Positions 55,525 through 63,699 of a stretch of DNA of 64,000 nt are shown in pieces; position 1 is the stretch's first letter; every line of letters starts with the position of its first letter. Below the pieces are notes generated by a model. The model saw only the letters and a list, made by a program, of their open reading frames with translations. It was not told the DNA's origin and did not search any database. A program made the position numbers and the translations under genes. Source of the stretch: Acinetobacter sp. ANC 3903 (GTDB lineage Bacteria; Pseudomonadota; Gammaproteobacteria; Pseudomonadales; Moraxellaceae); NCBI RefSeq assembly GCF_002135315.1, contig NZ_NEGA01000014.1, positions 48,696-112,695 on the forward strand, read 5' to 3'.

Positions 55525-56190
55525 TTATGCAATGCTGAGCAGCCCATCAATACCGACAGCTTGACCATCAAATTCTGCAATGGCATCCAGCAGTACCTTC
55601 CACAAATACAGTGCAGAGGCCCGATCACACAAGAGATTGAATTTCGGCGCTTGGGCATCGCTAACATTCATCACCACAGTATTAATGCGTGCCACCGAGG
55701 TCTGTGCAATCTGACCTGCAGCAAAAGCTTCTGCGGACAAATCGACGGCACACAGCTTAGCCATGATCAAAGCCACAGATTGTCCGGTCAGCTGAATCCA
55801 GGCATGGCTGTCCTGGCGCGGCAGCAAATAGTTGGCGCGGTCACTCAGCTCCCACTCCAGTTCCAGTGCGGCAACACTTTCGCCAAAATCCTGCATTGCA
55901 CCCAGCACCAAATATTCGGTCGCAGATAGCCGTGCCACAATGCTGCCATTAGCCTGATGACACAATTTGTTGGGTGCATCCGGCAATGCAAAACCCGCTG
56001 CACTTAAATAGCTGGCACTGTCGGTTCCCCGGAAACCGACGCGTGGCATATTGGTTAAATCCACCAGCGCACATTGCTGAATGTGTCGGGATTCAGCGCC
56101 TGCAAGAAACATGCGTCCGGTGCCATAAGACTGATAGGCCGCACAGGTTTTTTGAATGGGACTGCGTTCCGCTTGAGGTAAAATACTCAT
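55525..56190 (-). CDS. mgdD: N-methylglutamate dehydrogenase gamma-type subunit (MgdD; SoxG-like)
   Basis: A 221-aa protein of the sarcosine-oxidase gamma family, a truncated GcvT-like fold: CALVDLTNMPRVGFRGTDSASYL, SATEYLVLGAMQ, DSHAWIQLTGQSVALIMAKLCAVDLS and IAQTSVARINTVVM. It completes the heterotetramer with MgdA, B and C. Two bases separate it from mgdC. As last gene of a leftward operon it follows the purU-folD-mgdABC order. Confidence 0.85.
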   Translation of the reverse strand: MSILPQAERSPIQKTCAAYQSYGTGRMFLAGAESRHIQQCALVDLTNMPRVGFRGTDSASYLSAAGFALPDAPNKLCHQANGSIVARLSATEYLVLGAMQDFGESVAALELEWELSDRANYLLPRQDSHAWIQLTGQSVALIMAKLCAVDLSAEAFAAGQIAQTSVARINTVVMNVSDAQAPKFNLLCDRASALYLWKVLLDAIAEFDGQAVGIDGLLSIA

Positions 56191-56192
56191 GA

Positions 56193-59105
56193 TCAGATCT
56201 CCTGACGGGCATTATTAGGGTCATAAAAAGGCGCTTTTACTACTGTGGCGTAGATGCTTGCGCCTTTTTCCACACGAATCTGGAACTGCTGGCCCACTGC
56301 GCTTTGCTCGATACCGACATAGGCCATGCCAATAATTTGGTCCAGGGTCGGTGAATATTCACACGAGGTTACGTTTCCTGTAATTTTGTCACCATCCAGC
56401 ACAATATGGCCTTCCAGCGGTTTTTGCTGCTGTTTGTCCAGCACAAAGGACACCAATTTGCGTTTCATGGGCTGCTGTTCCAAAATGGCAATGGAACGCT
56501 TGCCCACGAACCAAGGCTTGCTTTTCGCCACAGCCCAGCCTAAGTCCACTTCTTTAGGATGCGACATGCCATCGGTATCCTGACTGATAATGATATGACC
56601 CTTTTCCAGACGCAGCAGTCGCTGGCTTTCTACCCCAAAAGGCTTCATTGAGAATTCTTGACCCGCCTGCATCAGCAGATCCCACATGAACTCGCCATAG
56701 CGTGCGGGGAAGTGAATTTCATAGCCCAATTCGCCTACAAAACCGACGCGCAAGATACGTACAGCAATGCCCTGGATAGTTCCGGTGCGCAAACCCAGGT
56801 AGGGAAATGCTGCTGCACTGAAATCGACATCCTGACAGACCTTTTGCAGCACTTTGCGGGAATTCGGACCGGCAATATTCACCGCCGCAAATGCCGACGT
56901 GACATTGGCGATATCGACATTTAAGCGCCACTGCGCATTCCATTTCAGCATTTGCTGGTAAATGCGGTCTACCCCGCTGGTGGTTGCCGTAACATAAAAA
57001 TGGTTTTCACTTAAACGCCCGGCAACACCATCATCAATCACCACACCATCTTCGGCAGTCATGACCGCATAACGGGTTTTACCCACCGGCAATTTTACAA
57101 AACCGAAGGTATATAACCGGTTGAGGAACTCGCCGCTGTCAGGCCCGCGAAGATCTAGTCCGCCTAAAGTAGAGACATCAATCATGCCGACATTCTGACG
57201 TACATTGCGCACTTCGTTTTCAATATGCTGCAAACGGCCAGAAACTTCACCATAATAGGCCGGACGCTGCCAGTTGCCTGCCGGCATCATTTGTGCACCT
57301 GCCTCAATATGGCGTTGATGCATGGCAGTTTGACGGAATGGATCAAAACCACGTCCCGCAATATGCGCCAGTTTTTCTGCGGTGAATGGTGGGCGGGCGG
57401 TCGTAACCCCGGTTTCGCTCACTGTCCGGTCTGTATATTTTGCCACGAGACGCGCAGTGGGCAAGGCTGAATGACGGCCTTGAGAAGGTCCCATGCCCAC
57501 GGTAGAAAAGCGCTTGACCAGCTGTATATCACGGTAGCCGGATTTGGTGGCATTGATAATATCGCGGATTTGCAGGTCTTCATCATAATCGACAAATTCT
57601 TTGCCTTTAGGATGCGCGAAAATCGGCCATGGAAAATTCACGGCTGCTTCGACAACAGGTTTTTTCGCTGCTGCTGCAGCATTGCCCAAAATAGTATTCA
57701 CTGCATCCGTGGCGGTTTGCACCGCATCTTGCAGAACATTGTCCAGCTGATGTACACCGGCAACAGAGCCGCTAATGTGCAATCCCTGAGGTAAACCGGA
57801 AATGCTGAATTGTGCCTTTTTGTCGTTATAGTTCAGTTTTGCCCCGGCTTGACACAGCAGCTGGTACACCGGCATATAACCGGATGACATGGCCAGCACA
57901 TCACAATCAATTTTCTTGCTGTGTGTACCCACCTGGCCTTCTGCAACAATACTGCGTATATCGACTCCGGTCAGATGCTGCATATCCTTGCTATGCAAGG
58001 CTTCATACACGGTACTGCTGAGATAGACCGGAATCTGGTGCAGTTCAACCGCTTTTTGCAAAGCGGAATCTTCTGCACCCGCGCGCATGTCGATCAGGGC
58101 AGCCACAGAGATACCGGCTTCGGCCAGATCTAGGGCAGCCAGATAGCCGTCATCGTTACCGGTTAAAATAACCGTTTTCTGGCCGGGCCGTACCCCATAC
58201 AGTTTGACCAGACGTTGTACCGCACTGGTCAACAGCACGCCGGGCAAGTCGTTGTTGCGGAACACCACCGGCTGGTCAAAACTGCCGCTGGCCACAATGC
58301 ATTGCTTGGCACGGACTTTATACATGCGCTTGCCTTGAATGACCGGTAAATAATGATCGGTAAACCAGGCATTACAGATAGCTTGTTTCAGCACGCTAAT
58401 GTTTTCATGCTGTTCTACTTGCGCAATCAGTTTGGCCGCACATGCAGAAGCTTTTTTGCCTTCGGCATCAAAACGCGCATAATGCAGGCTGCCACCCAGT
58501 ATTTTATCCTGTTCGATTAGCAACACTTTCATGCCGGCATTCGCGGCGGTTAACGCTGCCTGCAAGCCGGCCGGACCGGCACCAATAATGGCAATATCCG
58601 TAAATAGATAGGCTTTGTCGTAATATTCAGGTTCGAAGTTTAGATCAAGTACACCCAGCCCGGCTTTTTTACGGATCATGGACTCCCACAGCTTCCAGAC
58701 CCCTTTAGGCTTGTAGAATGAGCGGTAATAGAAGCCGACAGGCATAAATTTTGAAAATTTGCCTAAAAACGCATCGCTGTCTTTCATTAACGAGCCAGCA
58801 TAGTTTTGCCCCATTGCCGACAGATTTGCTGCAATCTCGGTGCTATCTGCCAGTACATTCGGCTCCTGCGGCAATTGAATCAGCGTATTGGCATCTTGTC
58901 CCGCCATGGTTAAAGGTGCACGCGGACGGTGGTATTTAAAAGAGCGCGACATAATCCAGCGCTGATTGGCAATCAAGGCACTGGCAATACTGTCGCCCGC
59001 ATAGCCCTGAAAAGTCTGCTGATCAAACTGAAAAGTCACAGGCTGGTTGCGGTCAATCAAAATGCCATACGGCAAAGGCAGTCGGTTTAAATCTAGATTG
59101 CTCAT
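56193..59105 (-). CDS. mgdC: N-methylglutamate dehydrogenase alpha-type subunit (MgdC; SoxA-like)
   Basis: A 970-aa subunit like sarcosine oxidase alpha. An N-terminal 2Fe-2S-ferredoxin-like region (QTFQGYAGDSIASALIANQ ... RSFKYHRPRAPL) without obvious cluster cysteines, then a nucleotide-binding domain (AIIGAGPAGLQAALTAANAGMKVLLIEQD, about residues 170-200), and a C-terminal GcvT-type tetrahydrofolate domain (about 580-960). The last passes the methyl carbon to tetrahydrofolate as methylene-THF. Its ATG overlaps the mgdB stop by four bases. Heterotetrameric sarcosine oxidase is the alternative identity. Confidence 0.86.
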   Translation of the reverse strand: MSNLDLNRLPLPYGILIDRNQPVTFQFDQQTFQGYAGDSIASALIANQRWIMSRSFKYHRPRAPLTMAGQDANTLIQLPQEPNVLADSTEIAANLSAMGQNYAGSLMKDSDAFLGKFSKFMPVGFYYRSFYKPKGVWKLWESMIRKKAGLGVLDLNFEPEYYDKAYLFTDIAIIGAGPAGLQAALTAANAGMKVLLIEQDKILGGSLHYARFDAEGKKASACAAKLIAQVEQHENISVLKQAICNAWFTDHYLPVIQGKRMYKVRAKQCIVASGSFDQPVVFRNNDLPGVLLTSAVQRLVKLYGVRPGQKTVILTGNDDGYLAALDLAEAGISVAALIDMRAGAEDSALQKAVELHQIPVYLSSTVYEALHSKDMQHLTGVDIRSIVAEGQVGTHSKKIDCDVLAMSSGYMPVYQLLCQAGAKLNYNDKKAQFSISGLPQGLHISGSVAGVHQLDNVLQDAVQTATDAVNTILGNAAAAAKKPVVEAAVNFPWPIFAHPKGKEFVDYDEDLQIRDIINATKSGYRDIQLVKRFSTVGMGPSQGRHSALPTARLVAKYTDRTVSETGVTTARPPFTAEKLAHIAGRGFDPFRQTAMHQRHIEAGAQMMPAGNWQRPAYYGEVSGRLQHIENEVRNVRQNVGMIDVSTLGGLDLRGPDSGEFLNRLYTFGFVKLPVGKTRYAVMTAEDGVVIDDGVAGRLSENHFYVTATTSGVDRIYQQMLKWNAQWRLNVDIANVTSAFAAVNIAGPNSRKVLQKVCQDVDFSAAAFPYLGLRTGTIQGIAVRILRVGFVGELGYEIHFPARYGEFMWDLLMQAGQEFSMKPFGVESQRLLRLEKGHIIISQDTDGMSHPKEVDLGWAVAKSKPWFVGKRSIAILEQQPMKRKLVSFVLDKQQQKPLEGHIVLDGDKITGNVTSCEYSPTLDQIIGMAYVGIEQSAVGQQFQIRVEKGASIYATVVKAPFYDPNNARQEI

Positions 59106-59437
59106 GCGGATACCTCCTGTTTAGCAGCCTGTTCTGCTGTTTTTTCTGTAGCTGCCGGATTTTCAAAATCGATGCGCTGGCTAAACATTTCCTTGGCATC
59201 AAAGGTACGCAGAATTTCATCGCTCACTGTATGGCGCTCGGCAATAAACCAATAACTGCTTGGAGTATGCATCCACCATTCCAGTACCACGCCAGCGATA
59301 TTGCTTTTATTGAACACATAATCTGCCCATTCTTCATTGCTGCAGGTGTTCTGATCGGGCATGGTTTTCAGCTCGCCGCCATAACTAAATTCACTGATAT
59401 TTCGTGGACCATTTAAAGGACAAATCATTATTTTCAT
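59102..59437 (-). CDS. mgdB: N-methylglutamate dehydrogenase delta-type subunit (MgdB; SoxD-like)
   Basis: A 111-aa small subunit of the sarcosine-oxidase delta family: MKIMICPLNGPRNISEFSYGGELK with the CPxxGPRxxxEF.YGGE motif, then EEWADYVFNKSN and EWWMHTPSSYWFIAERHTVSDEILRTF. The second Cys of the family's usual CPYCG zinc site is replaced (CPLNG), so zinc may be absent or bound differently. Eleven bases after mgdA and coupled to mgdC by ATGA overlap. Confidence 0.86.
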   Translation of the reverse strand: MKIMICPLNGPRNISEFSYGGELKTMPDQNTCSNEEWADYVFNKSNIAGVVLEWWMHTPSSYWFIAERHTVSDEILRTFDAKEMFSQRIDFENPAATEKTAEQAAKQEVSA

Positions 59438-59448
59438 GGGTTTACTCC

Positions 59449-60687
59449 TTAATGGCTCGCCGCAGTGGCGCCCATTTCATTAACTTGCTGGAAGCGGCTG
59501 AAACGCGACAATTCAAATGGCTTGATCAGATCCGGCGTACGGCCAGTCGCCACAAGTTCCGCCATGGTCTTGCCGCAGATCGGGGTGGATTTAAAGCCCC
59601 AGGTGCCCCAACCTGCATCCAGGTAATAATTGTCATAAGGCGATTTGCCCATAATCGGGCTGTAGTCAGGTGTCATGTCGGTCATGCCCGCCCATTGGCG
59701 CATGAGTTTGACATTGGCCATAAACGGGAACATTTCAATGGCATGAGCCAGCAGGCTTTCTTTTAAATCCAGGGTAGAACGGGTGTTGTACAGCGGATAA
59801 GGGTCTGAACCGCCGCCAAAGACAATTTCACCGCGGCTGGTTTGCTGCACATAGCAGTGCAAAGCAGACGAGCTGACCAAGGGGTTGATAAACGGTTTAA
59901 ACGGCTGGGACACCATGGCTTGCAGCGGGAAGGTATGAATCGGCGACTTGATATGCAGCTTGTTCATTAAAATGCTGGAAGCACCGGCAATCGCCTGCAC
60001 CACGCAGCCACACTTGATGCTGCCGCGGTTGGTTTTCACCGCCGTGACCTGGTTTTTTTCAGTCACAAAATCCTGTACTTCAGTCAGCTGGTGGATTTCT
60101 ACGCCGCGTTTCGCTGCTTCCTTGGCATAGCCCCAGGCCACGGCATCATGCCGCGCTGTGGCACCATCCATATGCCAGAGTCCTGCCAGAACCGGCAAAT
60201 GTGCAGGATCAAGATTCAGACACGGTACCAGCTCCTTAATTTGCTGGCGGTCAATCATTTCGGTACGACCGCCAAAATGCTTATTCACTTCGGCACGCTG
60301 GCGGAAGGCACGCACAGTAGAATCAGTATGCGCCAAAGTCAGCTGGCCGCGCTCTGAATACATGATGTTGAAGTCAAATTCATTGGACAGGTTTTTAAAT
60401 AAATCAACCGATTCTGAATAGAACTTCACCCCTTCTGAGGTCAGATAGTTGGAACGGATCACCGCAGTATTGCGCGCCGTATTACCACCGCCAAGATAGG
60501 ATTTTTCCAGCACAGCAACATTGGTGATGCCTTGATATTTTGCAAGATAATATGCGATTGCCAAACCATGACCGCCAGCGCCAATAATCACTACGTCATA
60601 GTGTGATTTCAGCTCCTTCGGTGGAGGCAAATCAACTTCAACAGGATATTCACTGCTTAATCCGTATTTGAGCAAACCAAGTGGCAT
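59449..60687 (-). CDS. mgdA: N-methylglutamate dehydrogenase beta-type subunit (MgdA; SoxB-like)
   Basis: A 412-aa flavoprotein oxidising the N-methyl group. Dinucleotide loop DVVIIGAGGHGLAIAYYLAKYQGITNVAVLEK (about residues 30-62), then GGGNTARNTAVIRSNYLTSEGVKFY and, near the end, WAGMTDMTPDYSPIMGKSPYDNYYLDAGWGTWGFKSTP, as in sarcosine oxidase beta. Whether the substrate is N-methylglutamate or sarcosine rests on context: gmaS and mgsABC are nearby, while the glyA and serine dehydratase genes of sarcosine pathways are not. GGAG site eight bases upstream. Confidence 0.87.
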   Translation of the reverse strand: MPLGLLKYGLSSEYPVEVDLPPPKELKSHYDVVIIGAGGHGLAIAYYLAKYQGITNVAVLEKSYLGGGNTARNTAVIRSNYLTSEGVKFYSESVDLFKNLSNEFDFNIMYSERGQLTLAHTDSTVRAFRQRAEVNKHFGGRTEMIDRQQIKELVPCLNLDPAHLPVLAGLWHMDGATARHDAVAWGYAKEAAKRGVEIHQLTEVQDFVTEKNQVTAVKTNRGSIKCGCVVQAIAGASSILMNKLHIKSPIHTFPLQAMVSQPFKPFINPLVSSSALHCYVQQTSRGEIVFGGGSDPYPLYNTRSTLDLKESLLAHAIEMFPFMANVKLMRQWAGMTDMTPDYSPIMGKSPYDNYYLDAGWGTWGFKSTPICGKTMAELVATGRTPDLIKPFELSRFSRFQQVNEMGATAASH

Positions 60688-60725
60688 GATTTCTTCTCCA
60701 AGGCATCTTTTCCAATGCCGCTAGC

Positions 60726-61625
60726 TTATTTTTTAAAAATGTTTGCCTGCATACGCGCAGCATCAAGGGTATTTTTCATCAGGTAGGCAATGGTCATGGG
60801 TCCGACACCGCCCGGAACAGGCGTGATGGCTTTGACCACAGACAGCGCATCGTCATAATCGACATCTCCGACCAGACGGTTTTTGCCGTTTTCCTGAATG
60901 CGGTTAATCCCCACATCAATGACCACAGCACCCGGTTTTAAATACGATGCATCGATCATTTTCGGTCTACCGACGGCTGCCACCAGAATGTCCGCATTTT
61001 TGCAAATGTCGCGAATATTCTGGGTGCGTGAATGGACAATGCTGACGGTGCAGCTTTCTTTTAATAACAGCGCCGCCATCGGCTTGCCGACAATGTTGGA
61101 ACGGCCCACCACCACGGCATGCAGTCCGGACAAATCCGGCCCCAGGGTATCTTTCAGCAGGCGGATACAGCCGGTCGGTGTACATGGGGTTAAGACCTCA
61201 CGACCCTGACTCAGACCGCCGACATTTTCACTGTGAAAACCGTCAACATCCTTAAGCGGATGAATGCGCTGCAACACAGCCGTTTCATCAATATGCGCCG
61301 GCAATGGCAGCTGCACCAGGATGCCATGCACGGTGGCATCTGCATTCAGTTCATCAATTTTCTGCAACAGCGTGTCAGCCTCTGTATCTGCCGACATGCG
61401 GTATTCCAGTGAGCGGATGCCGACATACAGCGCTTTTTCAACTTTGTTGCGCACATAGACATGACTGGCTGGATCATCTCCGACCAGGACTACCGCAAGG
61501 CAAGGCTCAATACCTTGCGCTTTCATCTGCTGCACTTCGCTTTTGATCTCGTCCAAAACGGTTTGTGCCGTTGCTTTGCCATCGATTATCAACGGCTGTG
61601 AGTGTTCTTGAATGGCTATGTTCAT
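60726..61625 (-). CDS. folD: Methylene-THF dehydrogenase/cyclohydrolase FolD
   Basis: A 299-aa bifunctional enzyme turning 5,10-methylene-THF into 10-formyl-THF. Substrate-site motif [12 protein letters not shown] (Tyr and Lys), [16 protein letters not shown] and the cofactor motif [17 protein letters not shown], then [15 protein letters not shown]. It overlaps the purU stop by four bases and precedes mgdA by 38. Placement between PurU and the C1-producing dehydrogenase suggests a dedicated copy; a housekeeping folD is expected elsewhere. Confidence 0.95.
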   Translation of the reverse strand: MNIAIQEHSQPLIIDGKATAQTVLDEIKSEVQQMKAQGIEPCLAVVLVGDDPASHVYVRNKVEKALYVGIRSLEYRMSADTEADTLLQKIDELNADATVHGILVQLPLPAHIDETAVLQRIHPLKDVDGFHSENVGGLSQGREVLTPCTPTGCIRLLKDTLGPDLSGLHAVVVGRSNIVGKPMAALLLKESCTVSIVHSRTQNIRDICKNADILVAAVGRPKMIDASYLKPGAVVIDVGINRIQENGKNRLVGDVDYDDALSVVKAITPVPGGVGPMTIAYLMKNTLDAARMQANIFKK

Positions 61626-62488
61626 TTAAATACCACCGTACGGTCATCATTAAGGAATACGCGGTGTTCAACAAAGTATTTCACTGCTTTGGACAGCGCG
61701 ACTGTTTCGGTATCACGCCCTACCGACACCAGGTCATCCGGTAAATAGGCATGGTCTACCCGCTGCACTTCCTGCTCGATAATCGGGCCTTCGTCCAGAT
61801 CACCGGTGACAAAATGTGCCGTGGCCCCGATCAGTTTTACGCCGCGTTCAAAGGCCTGATGATAAGGCTTGGCCCCTTTAAAGCCGGGCAGAAACGAATG
61901 GTGGATATTGATGGCACGTCCTGCCAGCTGACGGCACAGGTTATCTGACAGGATCTGCATATAGCGCGCCAGAATCACCAGTTCGGTACCGGTTTCATCC
62001 ACAATTTTCAGCAATTCCTGTTCCTGCTGTGCTTTGCTGTCTTTGGTCACCGGCAGATAGATAAAGCGCAGGCCTTCACGTTCTGCAATTGGACGCAAGT
62101 CCAGATGGTTGGACACCACCGCAGTAATCTGGAAATCCAGTTCGCCTTTATGATGGCGATACAGCAGGTTGAGGAAACAGTGATCAAATTTGCTGACCAG
62201 GATCATGACTTTCATCGGTGCGCTGCAGTCATAGAAGGTCGCCTGCATCGCGAACAGCTGTTCGACTTCGGCAAAGCTGGCTTTCAGGCTGTCAATATCG
62301 CCACTGGCGTCATTGAAACGGAACACAATACGGGTAAAGAAATAGCCGGTGGTCTCGTCATCATACTGTGCCATTTCACTGATATAGCAGCCGTTCTGGG
62401 CAAGGCAGCCGCTGATGGCGGCAACGATGCCGGATGCAGCCGGGCAACGGATTTTTAGAATATATTGGGCTGTAGCGTTCTGGGGCAT
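61622..62488 (-). CDS. purU: Formyltetrahydrofolate deformylase PurU
   Basis: A 288-aa enzyme hydrolysing 10-formyl-THF to formate and THF. An N-terminal ACT domain (residues 1-85, [22 protein letters not shown]) and a formyltransferase-like domain with [30 protein letters not shown], the catalytic [33 protein letters not shown] and LDEGPIIEQ. First gene of the purU-folD-mgdABCD operon, recycling THF for the dehydrogenase. A GGAAG site lies upstream, and a 15-bp dyad at 62547. Identical DNA begins a second copy at 63716. Confidence 0.95.
   Translation of the reverse strand: MPQNATAQYILKIRCPAASGIVAAISGCLAQNGCYISEMAQYDDETTGYFFTRIVFRFNDASGDIDSLKASFAEVEQLFAMQATFYDCSAPMKVMILVSKFDHCFLNLLYRHHKGELDFQITAVVSNHLDLRPIAEREGLRFIYLPVTKDSKAQQEQELLKIVDETGTELVILARYMQILSDNLCRQLAGRAINIHHSFLPGFKGAKPYHQAFERGVKLIGATAHFVTGDLDEGPIIEQEVQRVDHAYLPDDLVSVGRDTETVALSKAVKYFVEHRVFLNDDRTVVFK
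62188..62472 (-). repeat. Inverted repeat arm 1 (5' part of purU)
   Basis: Identical base for base to 63716-64000 read on the opposite strand, as compared line by line. The match begins seven codons into purU and continues at least to the window edge. Separation is about 1.24 kb. Confidence 0.95.
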
Positions 62489-62546
62489 AGGGGGTGCTTC
62501 CTATAAATTCTCAATCTTTAAAGTGAGTTTCTATGCGATGTTTAAT

Positions 62547-62561
62547 TTTCCCTTTAGGAAA
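62547..62561. promoter_or_regulatory. C1-cluster dyad upstream of purU-folD-mgdABCD
   Basis: TTTCCCTTTAGGAAA; its complement TTTCCTAAAGGGAAA differs at one of 15 positions from the site at the gmaS start. It lies 58 bases before the purU start. Two further half-sites TTTAGGAAAG follow at 62614-62623 and 62634-62643, spaced 20 bases apart. Confidence 0.65.
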
Positions 62562-62683
62562 ATTATTTTCTCTGTGAGAATTTATATAGGATTTTTTTTC
62601 AGCCGTCTACAGCTTTAGGAAAGTTTTTTTATTTTTAGGAAAGTTTTTTAAATTATTGATTTTTATTAAGATGTGCGAAAGCA

Positions 62684-62709
62684 CCAGCAGGAAATTAATC
62701 TCCTGCTGG
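62684..62709 (-). terminator. Stem-loop after the 77-aa gene
   Basis: CCAGCAGGA / TCCTGCTGG, a 9-bp stem with an 8-base loop, 12 bases after the stop at 62721. The following bases on the minus strand are only moderately U-rich. Confidence 0.5.
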
Positions 62710-62720
62710 CTAGATTTGGC

Positions 62721-62954
62721 TTAACATAAAACCTCTACCCGATGAAACTGCTTCAGCTGCAACAATTCCTGAAAAGGCTGGGCAGACTGCATCAAATGGT
62801 TCATCTGTTCATGAAACTGCTGAACCAGACCCTGATTGCATCGAATCAGCCAGCCTTTCATAAACTTCTTGTTCATATTCAGCATATACACCTCACAGGT
62901 GGTCGGTGTTAATAAGCGAATTTTCTTAATCACAAAGTGTTCCGGATAGCTCAT
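62721..62954 (-). CDS. Small hypothetical protein (77 aa)
   Basis: MSYPEHFVIKKIRLLTPTTCEVYMLNMNKKFMKGWLIRCNQG and so on: a soluble protein with two Cys, rich in Gln, Leu and His at the end. AGGAG lies just before the start (complement of CTCCT at 62962). Located between the two inverted purU copies, beside an SMR exporter gene. Not recognised. A terminator-like hairpin follows, supporting a real gene. Confidence 0.55.
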   Translation of the reverse strand: MSYPEHFVIKKIRLLTPTTCEVYMLNMNKKFMKGWLIRCNQGLVQQFHEQMNHLMQSAQPFQELLQLKQFHRVEVLC

Positions 62955-63124
62955 CGCATTCTCCTTTTACAAAGTTCAATTGATAAAAAGCAAATACCGC
63001 GCCAAGTTTGCCAATAGCCGATTTGTCCTGTTTGATACCGGCTAAATCTGGAATTTATTCCTGATATGAATATTTTATGCATTAAAACTGCGCATTTGCT
63101 TGATGGTCTGCACCAAATTGCAGA

Positions 63125-63445
63125 TCAGGAGGGTTCGGATAATTTCATTAATAGCAGTCCAGCCGTAATCAGAATGGCGGCTAAAATACGCATCAAGGTG
63201 GCCTGCTCGCCCAAGATCAAGATGCCCAGCAAAAATGCCCCGACCACACCAATGCCCGACCAAATGGTATAGGCCGTGCCTAAGGGCAGCGTGCGCATGG
63301 CATAGCTCAACAGCAGAAAACTTAAAATCACAAAAACCACCGTCATGAGGGTGGGGACCGGCTTGCTAAAACCGGCTGAAAGTTTCATGGAATAGGCCCA
63401 GATAATCTCAAAAATACCGGCCAGAACTAAAACTATCCATGCCAT
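63125..63445 (-). CDS. SMR family exporter (Gdx/SugE-like guanidinium exporter)
   Basis: A 106-aa protein with four helices. The essential Glu lies in AGIFEIIWAYSMKLSAGF (about residue 13), and PLGTAYTIWSGIGVVGAFLLGILILGE matches the SugE/Gdx branch more than EmrE. It pumps guanidinium or quaternary ammonium ions out by proton exchange. No ykkC-type guanidine riboswitch was seen before it. Enclosed by the inverted purU copies. Confidence 0.88.
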   Translation of the reverse strand: MAWIVLVLAGIFEIIWAYSMKLSAGFSKPVPTLMTVVFVILSFLLLSYAMRTLPLGTAYTIWSGIGVVGAFLLGILILGEQATLMRILAAILITAGLLLMKLSEPS

Positions 63446-63699
63446 CTGTATTGACTCCCTGAATTGAGTTTTATGCCGGATCAGCTCAGCGTTCGGCTGA
63501 TTTTAATACTGCGATGGCTGGCCAATTTTACCTATACCCCTAAAGGCATACTCATAAAAAGTAGCTGAATTTAAACAAGAAATATGGACAACGACGTGTG
63601 TTTTTATATAAATTTTTACAAGAAATTAAATTTACTCTTAAGAATATCCATCTTGAGCACCTGAGTTTTGACTGCCTTAAATACCGGAGCAAATCGACC
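63446..63699. promoter_or_regulatory. Divergent control region of the SMR gene and second purU
   Basis: 254 bases, no gene. TTTACTCTTAAGAAT at 63631-63645 weakly resembles the C1-cluster dyad but is poorly conserved. GGAG at 63686-63689 is the ribosome binding site of the second purU. Confidence 0.35.

Noticed and set aside
55525..60687. Plain heterotetrameric sarcosine oxidase in a betaine pathway
   Set aside because: Not excluded by sequence, but the neighbouring gmaS, mgsABC and amt genes and the absence of glyA/serine-dehydratase genes favour N-methylglutamate dehydrogenase.
63446..63699. Guanidine riboswitch before the SMR exporter
   Set aside because: I looked for paired hairpins with ACGG-type loops or a ykkC-like core and saw none.
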